Positions 8,040 through 15,224 of a stretch of DNA of 55,854 nucleotides are shown here, one piece after another. Under the pieces are notes generated by a model. That model was not told the origin of the DNA and ran no database searches. It worked only from the letters and a program-made list of their open reading frames with translations. The position numbers and the translations under genes were made by a program. Each line of letters starts with the position of its first letter. Position 1 is the first letter of the stretch. The stretch comes from Candidatus Baltobacteraceae bacterium. Lineage in GTDB: Bacteria; Vulcanimicrobiota; Vulcanimicrobiia; Vulcanimicrobiales; Vulcanimicrobiaceae. The stretch is taken from assembly GCA_035502855.1 (NCBI GenBank), contig DATJTX010000034.1, positions 1-55,854 of the forward strand. Reading direction: 5' to 3'.

Positions 8040-9356
8040 ATGGACGCTCCCGTCTTTTCCGCTGAGCCGTATCTCGATGCACTGCGCGGCGCCGACCTCG
8101 TGCGCCAGTACGGCAAAGTCCGGCAGGTCATCGGTGTGGTGATCGAGAGTTTGGGGCCGAACATGGCCGTGGGCGAAACGTGTTCGATCTCATACAAGCG
8201 AACGGTCGAACCGGTGCTCGCCGAAGTCGTCGGATTCCGCGACAACAAAGTATTGATCATGCCGCTGGGCGAGCTCATGGGCATCGGCGCGGGGAGCGAT
8301 GTGGTCGCGCACGGCGCACCGCTCGAGATCGGCGTTACCGATCATCTGCTCGGACGGGTGCTCGGCGGACTGGGCCGGCCGATCGACGGAAAGGGGACGA
8401 TCGTCGCGGAGAACCGCGCGGTCGTCACCGCCGCGCCGCCGCCTCCGCTCTCACGCCGGCGCGTAACCGAGCCGCTCGCGCTCGGTATCCGCGCGATCGA
8501 CGGCATGCTGACCTGCGGAAAAGGGCAGCGCGTCGGCATCTTCGCCGGTTCGGGCGTCGGCAAGTCGACGATTTTGGGCATGATCGCCCGCAACACCGCG
8601 GCCGACGTGAACGTCATCGCGCTGGTCGGCGAGCGCGGCAAGGAAGTGCGTGATTTCATCGAGCGCGATCTTGGCGAAGAGGGGTTGCGCCGAAGCGTCG
8701 TCGTCGTGTCGACCAGCGACCAGCCCGCACTGGTCCGCATCAAAGCCGCGTTCGTCGCCATGACGATCGCCGAGTATTTCCGCGACCAAGGTCTCGACGT
8801 CATGTTCATGATGGATTCGGTGACGCGCTTTGCAATGGCCCAGCGCGAGGTGGGCCTGGCGATCGGGGAACCGACCACGACGCGCGGCTACACGCCCTCG
8901 GTCTTTGCGACGTTGCCCAAGCTGCTCGAACGCGCCGGAACCTCGGACCGGGGAACGATCACCGGCCTCTTCTCCGTGCTGGTCGACGGAGACGACATGA
9001 CCGAGCCGGTTTCCGACGCGGTGCGCTCCATCCTGGACGGCCACATCGTGCTCTCGCGCGCGCTCGCCTCGGCCAATCACTACCCCGCGATCGACGTCTT
9101 GCAAAGCGTGAGCCGCGTGATGCCCGACGTCGCCGACGCCAATCAATATTCGGCCGCGTCGGCGGTGCGCGACATGCTCGCCACCTATCGCGAGGCGGAA
9201 GATCTGATCAATATCGGCGCCTACGTTCCCGGCAGCAATCCGCGCGTCGACCTGGCGCTCTCGAAGATCGAGGGGATCCGGCATTTCTTACGCCAAGGCA
9301 TCTACGAGACCAGCTCGTTCGAACAGACGATCGCCAAACTGATGAGCGTGACGTGA
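8040..9356 (+). CDS. fliI: Flagellum-specific export ATPase FliI
   Basis: 438 residues, normal length. Walker A GSGVGKST lies near residue 170. A Walker B region MFMMDSVTRFAMAQREVGLA and GEPTTTRGYTPSVFATLPKL follow, together with a C-terminal LINIGAYVPGSNPRVDLAL, all diagnostic of FliI rather than F1-ATPase. It hydrolyses ATP to energise loading of rod, hook and filament subunits. Its stop overlaps the fliJ start as GTGA. Confidence 0.97.
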   Translation: MDAPVFSAEPYLDALRGADLVRQYGKVRQVIGVVIESLGPNMAVGETCSISYKRTVEPVLAEVVGFRDNKVLIMPLGELMGIGAGSDVVAHGAPLEIGVTDHLLGRVLGGLGRPIDGKGTIVAENRAVVTAAPPPPLSRRRVTEPLALGIRAIDGMLTCGKGQRVGIFAGSGVGKSTILGMIARNTAADVNVIALVGERGKEVRDFIERDLGEEGLRRSVVVVSTSDQPALVRIKAAFVAMTIAEYFRDQGLDVMFMMDSVTRFAMAQREVGLAIGEPTTTRGYTPSVFATLPKLLERAGTSDRGTITGLFSVLVDGDDMTEPVSDAVRSILDGHIVLSRALASANHYPAIDVLQSVSRVMPDVADANQYSAASAVRDMLATYREAEDLINIGAYVPGSNPRVDLALSKIEGIRHFLRQGIYETSSFEQTIAKLMSVT

Positions 9357-9808
9357 AGCGCTTCGCCTTCGCCCTGCAGCCCGTGCTCGACCACCGCAAA
9401 CGGATCGAGGACGAGAAACAGCTGGTCGTCGCCGTCCGTCGCCGCGCGCTCGACGAAGCGGAGCGGGAACGGACGCGCCTCAATGAAGAGTTCCGCCGAC
9501 ACGCCGCGATGCTGCGCGAACGGCACCGTGAGCTGCAGACGAGCGAGCTGCAGTCGATCTATGCTCACCTGCAATTTCTCGACCGGTGCATCATCGCGCA
9601 GATTCGCATCGTGGCGGAGCGCCGCATCGCGCTCGATCGCGCCCGGGCCGATCTGCTCGACGCGAGCAAGGACAAGAAGGTCGTCGAAAAGCTGAAAGAA
9701 CGCCGGCGCGAGGCGTTCGTTAGGGAAGAGCAGCGCGTCGAGCAAAAAGAGCTCGATGACGGAAATGCGCGCCGAGAAGGGCGCGTTCAAATGGGAGGTT
9801 CCTCGTGA
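9353..9808 (+). CDS. fliJ: Flagellar export protein FliJ
   Basis: 151 residues, almost entirely charged coiled coil, starting KRFAFALQPVLDHRKRIEDE, which is characteristic of FliJ. It is the central stalk of the FliI hexamer and helps escort substrates. GTG 9353 overlaps the fliI stop and its own stop overlaps the next gene, so translation is coupled on both sides. Identification rests on the N-terminal motif, length, composition and position. Confidence 0.88.
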   Translation: MKRFAFALQPVLDHRKRIEDEKQLVVAVRRRALDEAERERTRLNEEFRRHAAMLRERHRELQTSELQSIYAHLQFLDRCIIAQIRIVAERRIALDRARADLLDASKDKKVVEKLKERRREAFVREEQRVEQKELDDGNARREGRVQMGGSS

Positions 9809-10458
9809 TCGTCACCCGCCGGCGTCGCAAACCGTTTCCGTGGAAGCGGTTGATCTTACCGGTGATCGCCATTGCCTTGGTGAGCTTCGCCATCGCCTGG
9901 CCGCCGTCGCGCAATGCGATCACGGGCGGCCCCATGGCCCCGATGTGGCAAACGGTCGGCTCGCGCTTCAGTACGGTTGCCGCTCCCTTCCGTTTTGCGG
10001 CGCAAAACCAGCTCTTGACCGCGAAGAACCGCCTGATTAAGCAGTTGCAATCACAAATCGCCGGTCTGCAGTCGCAGTCGGAGGCGAAGGACAAGCAGAT
10101 CTCCTCGCTCAACGCGCAGATCGCACAGTTACAGAGTCAGGCTGCGAACGCGCGCTCGACGACGACCGCTCCGGTCGCGGCGCCCTCTACCGCGTCACTC
10201 GGCGTCGCCTCGGGGTCCGCCGTCTCGGCATCGGGCGACCTGAGCGCGGGAGCGACGCAAGACATGCGACGCACCGCCCAGATCTGGGCGAGTATGGAGC
10301 CGGAGAACGCCGCGAAGGTCGTGCAGAGGCTGCCGGTTCCCTACGTCGCGCGCGTCTTCGCGCTGATGTCACCCGACGACGCGGGAGCGATTCTGGATGC
10401 GCTGCCCGCCGCCTTCGCCGCGCAGTTGACGCAGGAAAACCCCGAACTGAAACGTTAA
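9805..10458 (+). CDS. MotE-like membrane protein with MgtE-N-type C-terminal domain
   Basis: 217 residues: a basic N-terminus, one membrane helix (LILPVIAIALVSFAIAW, residues 15-31), a coiled coil of repeated LQSQ heptads (about residues 70-115), an Ala/Ser/Thr linker, and a C-terminal helical repeat (ASMEPENAAKVVQRLP, FALMSPDDAGAILDALP). That repeat matches the MgtE intracellular N-domain pattern of FliJ-adjacent MotE proteins. MotE has been described as a periplasmic or structural chaperone for motor proteins. The start overlaps the fliJ stop (GTGA). Function is inferred from architecture and location. Confidence 0.75.
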   Translation: MIVTRRRRKPFPWKRLILPVIAIALVSFAIAWPPSRNAITGGPMAPMWQTVGSRFSTVAAPFRFAAQNQLLTAKNRLIKQLQSQIAGLQSQSEAKDKQISSLNAQIAQLQSQAANARSTTTAPVAAPSTASLGVASGSAVSASGDLSAGATQDMRRTAQIWASMEPENAAKVVQRLPVPYVARVFALMSPDDAGAILDALPAAFAAQLTQENPELKR

Positions 10459-10468
10459 TCGTGGCGTC

Positions 10469-11788
10469 TTGATCGTACGCACGCGGACGCTTCCAGCCGA
10501 CGTTCTAACACCGATCGGTGCCTATCTCGCGCTCGCGCCGGCGGGCGCTTCCTGTTTGCTCGAAAGTGTCGAACACGGCGGCAAGATCTCGCGCTACTCG
10601 TTCGTCGGACTCGACTACATGGCGGCCGAATCGTTCGAGGCGACGCCCGATCTTCTCGATCGCGTGCGCGATATAGTCAACGCTCACCGGCCGCCGGCGG
10701 ATCCGAGCGGTTGGGGTGGGGCGCTCGTCGTTTTTGCCTATGATGCGGCCCGACCGTTCGCGCGCTTGCCCCCGCGCGCGCAAGACCCTCCGGCGATGCC
10801 GGCCGCGTATATCGCCGTACCGGCGACATGGCTGGTCTTCGATCATCTCACCCATTCGCTCGTGCTATGGGGGTGCGGTGACCGCGCGGAGGCGATCGAC
10901 GAACGGCTCGAACGGTATCTCGCGCAACTCCTGGGTGCTCCGCAGCTCGCCCATCCGGTTCGCGCCGCCGGTTCGCCGCGGGCCTCGCTCTCGCGCGAGC
11001 AGTACGTGGATCTGGTCGCGCGAGTGAAGCGCCACATCTACGACGGCGACGTCTACCAGCTGCAGCTCGGCATCCGGTTCGACGCCGACCTCGAGGGCGA
11101 CGCGTTCGACGCGTATCGCGCGCTCCGGCGGCGCAATCCTTCGCCCTATATGTTCTACGTCGACGGACCGTTCGGCTCGATCTTCGGTGCTTCGCCCGAG
11201 TTCCTGGTACGGCTCGAAGGGCGCCGCGCGCGCATCCGCCCGCTAGCCGGTACGCGTTCGCGGGGCGCGACCGACGAAGAGGACGTGCAGATCGCACGCG
11301 AGTTGCTCTCGAACGAGAAGGAGCGGGCCGAACACGTCATGCTCGTCGATCTGGGACGTAACGATCTCGGGATGGTTTGCGAGTACGGCTCGGTCGGCGT
11401 CGACGAACTCTTGCAGATCGAGCGCTACAGTCACGTCATGCACATCGTCTCCGATTTGGTCGGCACGTTGCGATCTCCGTGCGACGGTCTCGACCTTTTC
11501 CGCGCCGGCTTTCCGGCCGGCACGGTCACCGGAACGCCGAAGGTCCGGGCGATGCAAATCATCGATCGGCTCGAACCGGTGACGCGCGGCTTCTACGCCG
11601 GCAGCGTCGGCCGCTGGTCTTTCGGCGGCGACTTCGATTCGTGCATCACGCTGCGCAGCATGCACGTACAGAACGGCTGCGTCTACTGGCAAGCTTCGGC
11701 CGGCATCGTCGCCGACTCGGACCCGCAATTCGAGTACGATGAAGTGCTACACAAAACCCGGATCGCGCGCGAGGTATTGGGCCTATGA
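10469..11788 (+). CDS. trpE: Anthranilate synthase component I-like chorismate enzyme
   Basis: 439 residues, a little short for TrpE. The chorismate-binding domain shows REQYVDLVARVKRHIYDGD, FGASPEFLV, RIRPLAGTRSRGA, MLVDLGRNDLGMV, YSHVMHIVSDLVG and the C-terminal GFPAGTVTGTPKVRAMQII. Ala (not Lys) in the PLAGT position argues for anthranilate synthase rather than aminodeoxychorismate synthase (PIKGT), but one residue does not settle it. TTG 10469 is the only start near the homologous N-terminus. The stop overlaps the amidotransferase start (ATGA). The gene sits inside the flagellar island, 10 nt after the MotE-like gene, and no other trp gene is present. Confidence 0.85.
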   Translation: MIVRTRTLPADVLTPIGAYLALAPAGASCLLESVEHGGKISRYSFVGLDYMAAESFEATPDLLDRVRDIVNAHRPPADPSGWGGALVVFAYDAARPFARLPPRAQDPPAMPAAYIAVPATWLVFDHLTHSLVLWGCGDRAEAIDERLERYLAQLLGAPQLAHPVRAAGSPRASLSREQYVDLVARVKRHIYDGDVYQLQLGIRFDADLEGDAFDAYRALRRRNPSPYMFYVDGPFGSIFGASPEFLVRLEGRRARIRPLAGTRSRGATDEEDVQIARELLSNEKERAEHVMLVDLGRNDLGMVCEYGSVGVDELLQIERYSHVMHIVSDLVGTLRSPCDGLDLFRAGFPAGTVTGTPKVRAMQIIDRLEPVTRGFYAGSVGRWSFGGDFDSCITLRSMHVQNGCVYWQASAGIVADSDPQFEYDEVLHKTRIAREVLGL

Positions 11789-12369
11789 GCGCCGTGCTCT
11801 TCATCGATAATTACGACAGCTTCACCTATAACGTCGTGCATCTGCTCGCTTCGCAGGGCGCCGCACCCGACGTCGTCTTGAACGACGACCCGCAGCTCGA
11901 GCCCGCGCTGCTGGAGCGTTATCGGATGTTGGTCGTCGGCCCGGGGCCGGGCAATCCCTCGGAGCAGCCGCGCATGATGGAAGTGCTCTCGAGCGCGATC
12001 GAACGCGGCCTGCCGACCTTCGGCGTGTGCCTGGGCTTGCAGGCGATCGGCGAGGCTCTCGGGGCCACCGTCACCCACGCGCCCTCCCTCATGCATGGGA
12101 AGACGAGCCGGATCGCCCACGCGGGGACTGGGGTTTTTTCCGGCCTGCCCTCGCCGCTGACCGCTACTCGCTACCACTCGCTCTGCCTCGATCCCGGCAC
12201 GATACCGGAGGTCCTCACGGTCACTGCACGCAGCGAGGACGGGGTCGTCCAGGGTCTCGCTCACCGCTCGCTGCCGGTCCACGCGGTCCAATTTCATCCG
12301 GAATCCGTGCTCAGCGAGCACGGCGGAGCGATGCTCCGCTCTATGCTGGCAATCGCGGGATTGACCTGA
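11785..12369 (+). CDS. trpG: Glutamine amidotransferase subunit of anthranilate/aminodeoxychorismate synthase
   Basis: 194 residues, the standard size of TrpG/PabA. Class I glutaminase motifs are present: FIDNYDSFTYNVVHLL at the start, VVGPGPGNPSE, the catalytic Cys in TFGVCLGLQAIGEALG, SLMHGKTS, and the His/Glu pair in HAVQFHPESVLSEHG. It supplies ammonia from glutamine to the preceding chorismate enzyme. Many bacteria use one amidotransferase for both tryptophan and folate, so the symbol is provisional. A flagellar-type promoter starts a few bases after its stop codon. Confidence 0.9.
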   Translation: MSAVLFIDNYDSFTYNVVHLLASQGAAPDVVLNDDPQLEPALLERYRMLVVGPGPGNPSEQPRMMEVLSSAIERGLPTFGVCLGLQAIGEALGATVTHAPSLMHGKTSRIAHAGTGVFSGLPSPLTATRYHSLCLDPGTIPEVLTVTARSEDGVVQGLAHRSLPVHAVQFHPESVLSEHGGAMLRSMLAIAGLT

Positions 12370-12375
12370 GCTTCC

Positions 12376-12403
12376 CTAAGTTTCCGCCGGCCTCGGCCGA
12401 ACA
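12376..12403 (+). promoter_or_regulatory. Sigma-28/sigma-D-like promoter for the fliK-flgD-flgE operon
   Basis: CTAAGTTT at 12376-12383 and GCCGAACA at 12396-12403 give the same 16-nt spacing between the four-base -35 element and the eight-base -10 element as the other island promoters. The -10 matches GCCGATAA at six of eight positions. It lies between trpG and fliK, where a new flagellar transcript would need to start. Confidence 0.45.
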
Positions 12404-12442
12404 TCAATGTGAGGGCCTCCACCCTCAATTTTGGATTTGGAA

Positions 12443-12460
12443 AGGAGGTGAATGAAGTAA
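12443..12460 (+). promoter_or_regulatory. Extreme Shine-Dalgarno site and two-codon mini-ORF before fliK
   Basis: AGGAGGTGA at 12443-12451 is a full-length anti-16S match. It is followed at once by ATGAAGTAA (12452-12460), a Met-Lys-stop mini-ORF, and then by the fliK ATG at 12463, 14 nt from AGGAGG. The spacing is long for fliK, so the mini-ORF might affect initiation or be incidental. Confidence 0.4.
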
Positions 12461-12462
12461 GC

Positions 12463-14184
12463 ATGATTTCTATCTCATCGGTGCTTCCGGCAACTATGCT
12501 GCGAGCAGGCGCGCTTAACGGCGCGACGCACGCGGTCTCGAAGGGCAAAGGCGGCCGCTGGGCCTCGCTCTTCGGAGCGTCGCTCGCAAACACAAACACA
12601 ACCGCAAACACGAGCGGTGCTGCATCCTCAGGCTCGCCGGCAACGGCGACCAAGGCGGATCTGAGCGCCCAACTCGCTGCGCTTCTGCAAGGCGGAACAT
12701 CGATGGCAACCATCGTCGATCAGCTCGCGCAAAGCGTCGGTTCGTCGGCAGCAAAGCTGCTCGCCGGAAAGATGTCCACGGGCGACACCGATCGACTTCG
12801 TAATTCCATCACCCAGACGATCGCGAAGGCACTCTCTCCACCCAGTAACGCGCCGCCGGGCACTCCCGCTCAAGAAGCGGCGGCCCTCGCAGCCCGATTA
12901 CGAAGTGTAGTCGAGTCGATCGCGAGGGAAACGCAAGACGGATCAGGGCAGCAGAACGAAATCACGGGAAACCTCTTGGACGCCAACTCGGCGAAAGAAC
13001 TCCCGGCCCAGCAACAGCAAAGCACCGGCACGTCGAGCCCGCTCGACGTATCGTCGGTGGTTCGTGCGCTGTTGGCTTCGGTGATCTCGACGCTCTCAAC
13101 GCCGAACTCCGCGGCCACGACTGCTCCCACAAACGTCAAAGCGGCTTCGTCGAATGTTCCCGCGGCGAGCGCTGCAACGGCGAACGCTACAACGGCGAAC
13201 GTTGCGACGCTCAACCAGCCGTTGGCCGTGAACCTGCAATCCGCACTCGACGTAACGACCGTGCCGAACAGCACGCCGTCAACGCTGACGGCAGGATTGC
13301 TCTCGCAATCGGCGGCCAATGCCGTCGCTGCCCAGTCGACCCAATCGATCACCATGGCGAACGCACCCGATCTGCTCGCACGAATGCTCGTGCGCGCCGC
13401 CGGGCTCGATTCGCAGATCAACGGGTCGAGCACCGCGTCGGCGCAGAGCAGCGCCGGTTCGCAAACCGCCGGCACCGCAACCGCATCGGCGCTCACTCCC
13501 GACATGCTCGCCGCACGCTTTGCGGCGCTCTTGGCCGAGGTGAGTCCGACCGGCGTAGCCGGGGCGGCATCTTCCGGAAACACCTCGACCGATCCCAACT
13601 CCGGTCATGCCTTCGATCAAAACCTTGCGCAGCAAGATTCATCGAACTCGAACGCGGCGAACAATCTCCTCGCGTCTTCGACGACGACGGGTTTGGCCTC
13701 GCAAGTGCAGACGGCCTTGCAATCAGCCGTAAGCGGCGGGACCGCAGTCGATGCGAACGCCGTCATGGAGCAAATGGTCAAAGGCATGGTGATGCGCACC
13801 GCCGTCCAGGGAACCTCGGAAATCCGGCTGCAGCTGCAACCGGAGAACCTGGGTCAAGTCACGATGCGGCTCACCGTATCCGGAAACCAAGTCAGTGCAA
13901 ACGTCGTCGCACAAAACGCCGACGTGAGCACGGCGCTGGTTGCCAACCATCAAGAGCTCGCGCGCTCCCTCGCCGAAGCCGGGCTGACCCTGACGGGTTT
14001 CTCGGTCGACGTGTCGGGAGGTGACGCGGGCCAGGATCAAAGCAAGGATCGCACCGGCGGTTTCGGACGCCGGTACGTCGTTCACGAGTTGAGCGGCGAT
14101 ACGACGACCGAAGCCACGCAGTCGGGTCAAGGACCCCCGCTTTTGGGCGGTTCCGGCCTCGAACTGTTCAATTCCCTCGCATAG
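12463..14184 (+). CDS. fliK: Flagellar hook-length control protein FliK
   Basis: About 573 residues. The N-terminal two thirds are Ala/Ser/Thr/Asn-rich and low complexity, as in the FliK secreted ruler. The C-terminal Flg_hook domain (about residues 440-520) has TSEIRLQLQPENLGQVTMRL, SANVVAQNADVSTALVANHQ and LRRSLAEAGLTL-like segments. FliK measures hook length and, through FlhB, switches export specificity. ATG 12463 is preferred over GTG 12409 because a very strong ribosome site lies just upstream. The codon pattern agrees with the neighbouring genes. Confidence 0.9.
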   Translation: MISISSVLPATMLRAGALNGATHAVSKGKGGRWASLFGASLANTNTTANTSGAASSGSPATATKADLSAQLAALLQGGTSMATIVDQLAQSVGSSAAKLLAGKMSTGDTDRLRNSITQTIAKALSPPSNAPPGTPAQEAAALAARLRSVVESIARETQDGSGQQNEITGNLLDANSAKELPAQQQQSTGTSSPLDVSSVVRALLASVISTLSTPNSAATTAPTNVKAASSNVPAASAATANATTANVATLNQPLAVNLQSALDVTTVPNSTPSTLTAGLLSQSAANAVAAQSTQSITMANAPDLLARMLVRAAGLDSQINGSSTASAQSSAGSQTAGTATASALTPDMLAARFAALLAEVSPTGVAGAASSGNTSTDPNSGHAFDQNLAQQDSSNSNAANNLLASSTTTGLASQVQTALQSAVSGGTAVDANAVMEQMVKGMVMRTAVQGTSEIRLQLQPENLGQVTMRLTVSGNQVSANVVAQNADVSTALVANHQELARSLAEAGLTLTGFSVDVSGGDAGQDQSKDRTGGFGRRYVVHELSGDTTTEATQSGQGPPLLGGSGLELFNSLA

Positions 14185-14192
14185 GAGGACCC

Positions 14193-14711
14193 ATGGGACT
14201 AATCACCGGCGTTGGCGCCACCACAACCAGTGCCGACACCGCATCGACCAGCACGACGACTCCGGACAACGATCTGGGTCCGAACGCGTTTTTGCAATTG
14301 CTGACCACGGAACTTCAAAATCAAGATCCTGACCAGCCGCAAGACGCAACCGAATCGGTCACCCAGCTCGCGCAGATGTCCGAGTTGCAGTACCAGCAGC
14401 AACTTACGAACGATTTTGCCTCGTTTCAGAGCAATTTCGGGGTGCTGCAGGCGGCATCGCTCATCGGCAAGGCCGCGACCGTCAGTACGGGCACGAGTTC
14501 GACTTCGTCCAACTCTTCGACCGTGACGGGTATTATCTCGACGATCGACGTGCAAAACGGCACGCCGTATTTCACCATGACCAACTCGTCCGGGCAAACG
14601 CTCACCGATAGCAGCGGAGATCCGCTGTTGTTCGAGACCAGCCAAATCATCGGCATCGGGAACGCCTCGTCGGTGACCGGAACAACGAGCTCGAGTAGTT
14701 CGGGTACGTAA
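14193..14711 (+). CDS. flgD: Flagellar hook-capping protein FlgD
   Basis: 172 residues. The conserved FlgD opening is present: LGPNAFLQLLTTELQNQDPD, then SVTQLAQMSELQYQQQL and LIGKAATV. The C-terminal part is short and Ser/Thr-rich. FlgD caps the growing hook and is later discarded. A strong AGGAGG lies seven bases upstream of the ATG. Placement directly after fliK and before flgE is the usual order. Confidence 0.93.
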   Translation: MGLITGVGATTTSADTASTSTTTPDNDLGPNAFLQLLTTELQNQDPDQPQDATESVTQLAQMSELQYQQQLTNDFASFQSNFGVLQAASLIGKAATVSTGTSSTSSNSSTVTGIISTIDVQNGTPYFTMTNSSGQTLTDSSGDPLLFETSQIIGIGNASSVTGTTSSSSSGT

Positions 14712-14715
14712 CGAC

Positions 14716-15138
14716 ATGGATTCGAACGACGTCAGCCGCGTCCAACAGCCGGGAATCATCCCCGGTCCGATGGCGCGTCCGGTCGGTCAGCCAGTCGATA
14801 TCCCGCCGACAGCGTCACCGAGCTTCCGCTCGGTGCTCGAAAACGCTGCGGCATCGCAGCAATCGTCGGCGGCAACGTCGAGCGAACCGCTTCGATTCTC
14901 GGCTCATGCCATGCAGCGTTTGCAATCGCGCAACATCAGTCTCACCTCGGAAGACGTGAGCAAGATGAACGCGATGGCCGACAAAGCCGCGGCGAAGGGC
15001 GCAAAAAACTCGCTCTTCATCGTTCGCGACGTCGCGATGGTCGTGAGCATCAAAAACCGGACCGTCATCACTGCGGTCGATTCAGACTCGATGAAGGAGA
15101 ACGTCTTCACCAACATCGATTCGGCCGCGATTATTTAA
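14716..15138 (+). CDS. Flagellar operon protein of the TIGR02530 type
   Basis: 140 residues. A disordered Pro/Ser-rich N-terminus precedes a compact domain: LRFSAHAMQRLQSRNISLTS, KMNAMADKAAAKGAKNSLF, DVAMVVSIKNRTVITAVD. This matches the small conserved protein between flgD and flgE in Firmicutes-type flagellar operons. Its role is unknown; hook assembly is inferred from position. It starts four bases after the flgD stop codon. Confidence 0.8.
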   Translation: MDSNDVSRVQQPGIIPGPMARPVGQPVDIPPTASPSFRSVLENAAASQQSSAATSSEPLRFSAHAMQRLQSRNISLTSEDVSKMNAMADKAAAKGAKNSLFIVRDVAMVVSIKNRTVITAVDSDSMKENVFTNIDSAAII

Positions 15139-15145
15139 CCAACAT

Positions 15146-15173
15146 CCGGAGCGGACCGCTTGCGGAGCTCCGG
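15146..15173. repeat. Nested hairpin between the TIGR02530-like gene and flgE
   Basis: CCGGAGC (15146-15152) pairs with GCTCCGG (15167-15173), and an inner CCGC-TT-GCGG hairpin sits in the loop. No U-rich tail follows, so it is more likely a processing or mRNA-stability element than a terminator. Confidence 0.5.
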
Positions 15174-15224
15174 CCGCGACGTGGATGGACTGAAGCGCCG
15201 CGGATCTGTAAGTTGAGGTCAAGA

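Noticed and set aside
10469-12369. Calling the pair pabB/pabA
   Set aside because: The PLAGT motif (Ala rather than Lys) favours anthranilate synthase; the alternative is kept as a caveat only.
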